Shown: in pieces, positions 50,301 through 51,025 of the stretch | How positions within the stretch are numbered: position 1 is the first letter of the stretch | Layout of the letters: each line of letters starts with the position of its first letter | Source of the DNA: Candidatus Magasanikiibacteriota bacterium | GTDB lineage: Bacteria > Patescibacteriota > Patescibacteriia > Magasanikbacterales > UBA922 | Assembly (NCBI GenBank): GCA_018651085.1 | Contig: JABIEQ010000011.1 | Span: 131,598-182,622, forward strand | DNA length: 51,025 nucleotides | Reading direction: 5' to 3' | The notes under the pieces: model-generated | What the model saw: only the letters and a program-made list of their open reading frames with translations | The model's database searches: none | What the model was told of the DNA's origin: nothing | Made by a program: the position numbers and the translations under genes

Positions 50301-51025
50301 ATTCTGATCCTCTTGTCACTGATATTCCTTGTTCTCCATTTGGGAATGCCATGAGAAATAATCCTGGTTGCACTTCTCGAATAATCTCACATTGTTCTCC
50401 AGATTCCACTACCTGGTTTCCACAGACACTTACGGCGTTGTTACATACTTCAAGATCTTGTCCAAATTCATCACACCAACTTACCGCAAGTGGCGTTCCT
50501 GTGTGTAGACAAATTGGTGAACATCCAATTCTTCCATCTGCAATATCACAATCTTCTCCAGCCGTTACGAACCCACTTCCACACCAAGATTGCCCAACAT
50601 CACCTTCTGGTTCTCTTGATGATGTTCCGATGTTTAAACAACGAATTGGATCACAGAATCTTCCCTCACTTGGATCATTTGGATCTTCTGGATCACATTC
50701 TTCTCCTTGTTCTGGTTCAATAATACCGTTTCCACAAAATGGAGCAGCAGAACCAGGACGAAGACAATTTAGTGAACAACTTTCTCCTACGACTTCACCA
50801 ACGGGTGTATCATTAATTAATCGTGGATTTCCATCTTTAAATCGTACAATGTCTTGAATATCACAATCTTCACCAAGATCTACTACACCGTTTCCACAAA
50901 TACGAGGATTTTCTGTTGATCTTGGAATATTTGATCCAATAGACGTACATCCTGCGGTACAATATTCTGATAGATTTCCTACTGTTTCAAAATGGGTAAT
51001 ATCTGCTACTTCAGCATTTTGAGTA
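44308..51025 (-). CDS. giant cysteine-rich exported protein (N-terminus beyond window)
   Basis: Open on the minus strand from the window edge to a stop at 44308, so at least 2239 codons; the apparent GTG start at 50409 is only an internal Val. It carries about ten DUF4215/Myxococcus-type cysteine-rich repeats of the form CG(D/N)G-x-(I/V)-x(n)-GE-x-CD, for example CGDGIIESVESCDDGNNVDG, CGNGVVEGDEACDDGSVNGE and CGNGIIEPEQGEECDPE. Short CxxDxDC motifs are also repeated (CSTDADC, CVSNADC, CTEDIEC). Near 49300-49800 is a Big_5-like Ig segment (SVSFDEVIDEETLNGN, TYAIILRGGLEGITD). The C-terminal 400 residues are Cys-poor and beta-rich. Dozens of Cys imply a disulfide-stabilised surface or secreted protein, perhaps an adhesin. 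A large beta-rich part without Cys (about 44350-45350) may carry binding activity. The signal peptide is not visible. Confidence 0.88.
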   Translation of the reverse strand, partial: TQNAEVADITHFETVGNLSEYCTAGCTSIGSNIPRSTENPRICGNGVVDLGEDCDIQDIVRFKDGNPRLINDTPVGEVVGESCSLNCLRPGSAAPFCGNGIIEPEQGEECDPEDPNDPSEGRFCDPIRCLNIGTSSREPEGDVGQSWCGSGFVTAGEDCDIADGRIGCSPICLHTGTPLAVSWCDEFGQDLEVCNNAVSVCGNQVVESGEQCEIIREVQPGLFLMAFPNGEQGISVTRGSECNDGCLLENICEGPSIPSSLRCTAGEPGCNDDCTYAGSSIGYENPSVCGDGIQGVGEYVGCEDPNQQGNNRLEEHPIQIVTAIGQGNPEEFPTIQFTEISVEANSIERPPTEDRPLITVDDITPPVEGTGDYFLQCGYEEFDEQVNGQFNNCPNAEDGVASNSCCYPRPRRSASYPRDLAGIGNEEGVCRNTFISVSFDEVIDEETLNGNVWIAKGYEDAVNCRDISDGREVDVTGELQETLVGVLLEDTPPETLFAKVWWHAKKAFYTIVGRKAQASQINNNALNIETWCSGEIAPQPHVIYDQEGDSVTTTVELYLEDLLEADTTYAIILRGGLEGITDVNDVGIGNPDNTNLLHDSVIFRTTEEVCKLADLDVDPPQHLFSVPETGQEFVVESRSSNGQRIVPIEDVYNWTWDWGPKNHNIFEIPFAPATTTEAFTLIGSRTVEGQGIGVASATVIQDRTPDSHEGRVFTGVTQLTSLFCERPWPVHNVFPYEDGNPPGRELNDDEYAPNEFDILPDEGFRGGEAPSVFGKFYNFSLNYCADAGRQGVSDDDLPYLRPFVFTPEFSDTVKQCAHGDNVGEACSADGDCFNRVCSENDALSCTDDSSCAVTEDFGPCLVDQNFCELADIFCTEDIECIDFQSYGQCGAGENTLNACQSVRSLPNEVQKRWLMFNEVNNDVVGVQIFDNPGRLSAARWYQDQGIRDITFQNISDFVVIAVDGFDAITDGDNFYINALNKVNQGVVENYILHISVNENAREDTREVVEKLIDSLQFNINVSDYGFCLAEGTEIIDSALEFISENSLANITTDTCVTDFDCRDAGGSPLPQTIGVCSNARTKFLRDWERLQDVAPVQNAFEQFKRNEGTYPQLESGTFIPRYTNSRWPSWGLLGQSIGGAPSDQINEWSACGVCSDRVNDQATFCVSNADCPGSGNACELKDARTCWDVASSQYMCPLAASVYEYEAIDEENYSLHVPLEYFGNQNTVVEEFVPDQESFTTERWCQPGQIISPFGEACGDGIVNQVSEQCDPPGSRILSSQGYYPTEEGLCNYDNTQTSCSTDADCPISLLEEGVNFADVPETEVCLVDNEIIFTERNENEIDGVFQCNSTDACRDIRTYSEEGLPTAVSVLSNPIRQETIDATLLENPFQRTRFTCGAIKDSESYLGLNLETTQCVGAQEGEVGLCREGDVGVGICNNECQYVYGSCREIFECGNGVVEGDEACDDGSVNGEYGQCNSQCTGFSGVARCGDGQINIDQDTNQPLEHCEIIEDTHVTLNSGANKIRVIYPQLLEESSGSDIIIRMCNNEGIILCERAFIEFGSLFQNIEDIKDEESYQTHYCSGDPQLRCDIERGNADCTAPSPDNVIDLLDNEITRNDVREKVLPVDELVSYGDCVEAGTNRYGSSYHHFEGVSCSEDCQRAGGYCGDGIIESVESCDDGNNVDGDGCSAICQIEEGENNNQNNNQQEVRCDDGIVQAERGEVCDLGVENGIACVPGYDESCTYCSDDCREVLQVDSPLFCGNNDIEDIEVCEFIDNTVTYRKQYCQFEDEVLDTLCTQNSECHGTCFALGGICVLGDRVWAAGCNTDQECTQEELFCGVELSEEVFTEGCADVGEYSCNNSCTNVTNDCLSCNLVSPPGGTVPRAKFINPLFGHQEFDEEDNWSGRATVRLFREQGGFFNPLNQRIWQGSHITIGSDYEVTLLGSEEARIETNVRCSGEYEVEFNRSRVSLGEYNEFLYPVRGQAEAITNEFIASPAVPEGTFRVVLRWTNDEGGENAPFLLNVYNQEFNDRVFGGFPKVLGYPIDTSNPFVSEISGSLGLSENPNYSNYWWPTDNMHQWYEHVYAHREQSLDNTFIQSFTIETDKPQGEGSVENATYAIFVGTDGVPIFGHIHSNLQVEVYEYNERQNPRYSIYKPAHTFEIRGAAGTSSNEVARYWHAFNLVKKNGGYEVEVVKEGNREYEDGTIESGFQDVKCNISTEFCNDSENENEQNQEG

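Noticed and set aside
44308-50409. A complete 2033-residue gene starting at GTG 50409
   Set aside because: The frame stays open and Cys-rich upstream to 51025, with further CGNG...GE(D/E)CD repeats, so 50409 is an internal Val and the gene is cut by the window edge.
1-51025. CRISPR array, insertion sequence or transposase
   Set aside because: No regularly spaced repeats and no recognisable transposase or integrase frame were seen on either strand.

Overview
The window is about 51 kb of AT-rich bacterial DNA that looks like a candidate phyla radiation (Patescibacteria) chromosome, probably a Parcubacteria-like lineage. This is inferred from gene content, not from a phylogeny. Pointers are the pairing of core genes (dnaE, ftsA/ftsZ, rplJ/rplL, glyS, tsaD, mreB) with families common in that radiation: a DUF4012 protein, a PP2C-like domain fused to a propeller, wHTH/nucleotidyltransferase-like regulators, thrombospondin-type-3 surface proteins and a giant cysteine-rich exported protein. 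TGA is used as a normal stop (the ybeY/dgkA junction), so the UGA-recoded lineages are unlikely.

Layout. Positions 1-13658 are leftward. A promoter at 13733-13761 drives wHTH regulator, short TsaB-like protein, GT2, DUF4012, mreB, GT4, holB, propeller lipoprotein, frr and dtd. A second leftward unit (glyS, M16 protease, tpiA, TPR protein) starts behind dtd from a consensus promoter. Its leader reads as a T-box riboswitch with an ultra-short Stem I and a GGC glycine specifier. The rightward PP2C/propeller gene follows (13782-15881), then leftward rplJ-rplL behind an L10 leader that ends in an attenuator, then a rightward tRNA-Glu.

Positions 17.3-20.4 kb form an accessory island. It holds small orphan genes, two of them visibly GC-richer with their own consensus promoters and terminators, and it is bracketed by a direct repeat. 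A rightward genome-maintenance block follows: recQ, a membrane-anchored MsrA-MsrB fusion, a MutS with a C-terminal HNH nuclease (MutS7 architecture) and tsaD. dnaE is leftward. Another GC-richer orphan gene sits at 31.6 kb.

From 32.1 kb to the end all genes are leftward: a PEP synthase-like protein fused to what looks like a complete lipoprotein, pyk, an Ogt-type domain, a small membrane protein, nrdR, ftsZ, ftsA, dgkA-like, ybeY, three single-pass proteins with Ca-binding TSP3 repeats, and an exported cysteine-rich protein of more than 2200 residues whose N-terminus lies beyond the window.

Systems view. Cell shape and division (mreB, ftsA, ftsZ) sit with envelope-building genes (glycosyltransferases, DUF4012, a DgkA-family lipid kinase). 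The last 10 kb looks like a surface-structure locus. Regulation is mostly readable from RNA: a T-box, an L10 leader, many perfect terminators, and several -10 elements so close to the ATG that near-leaderless mRNAs are likely.
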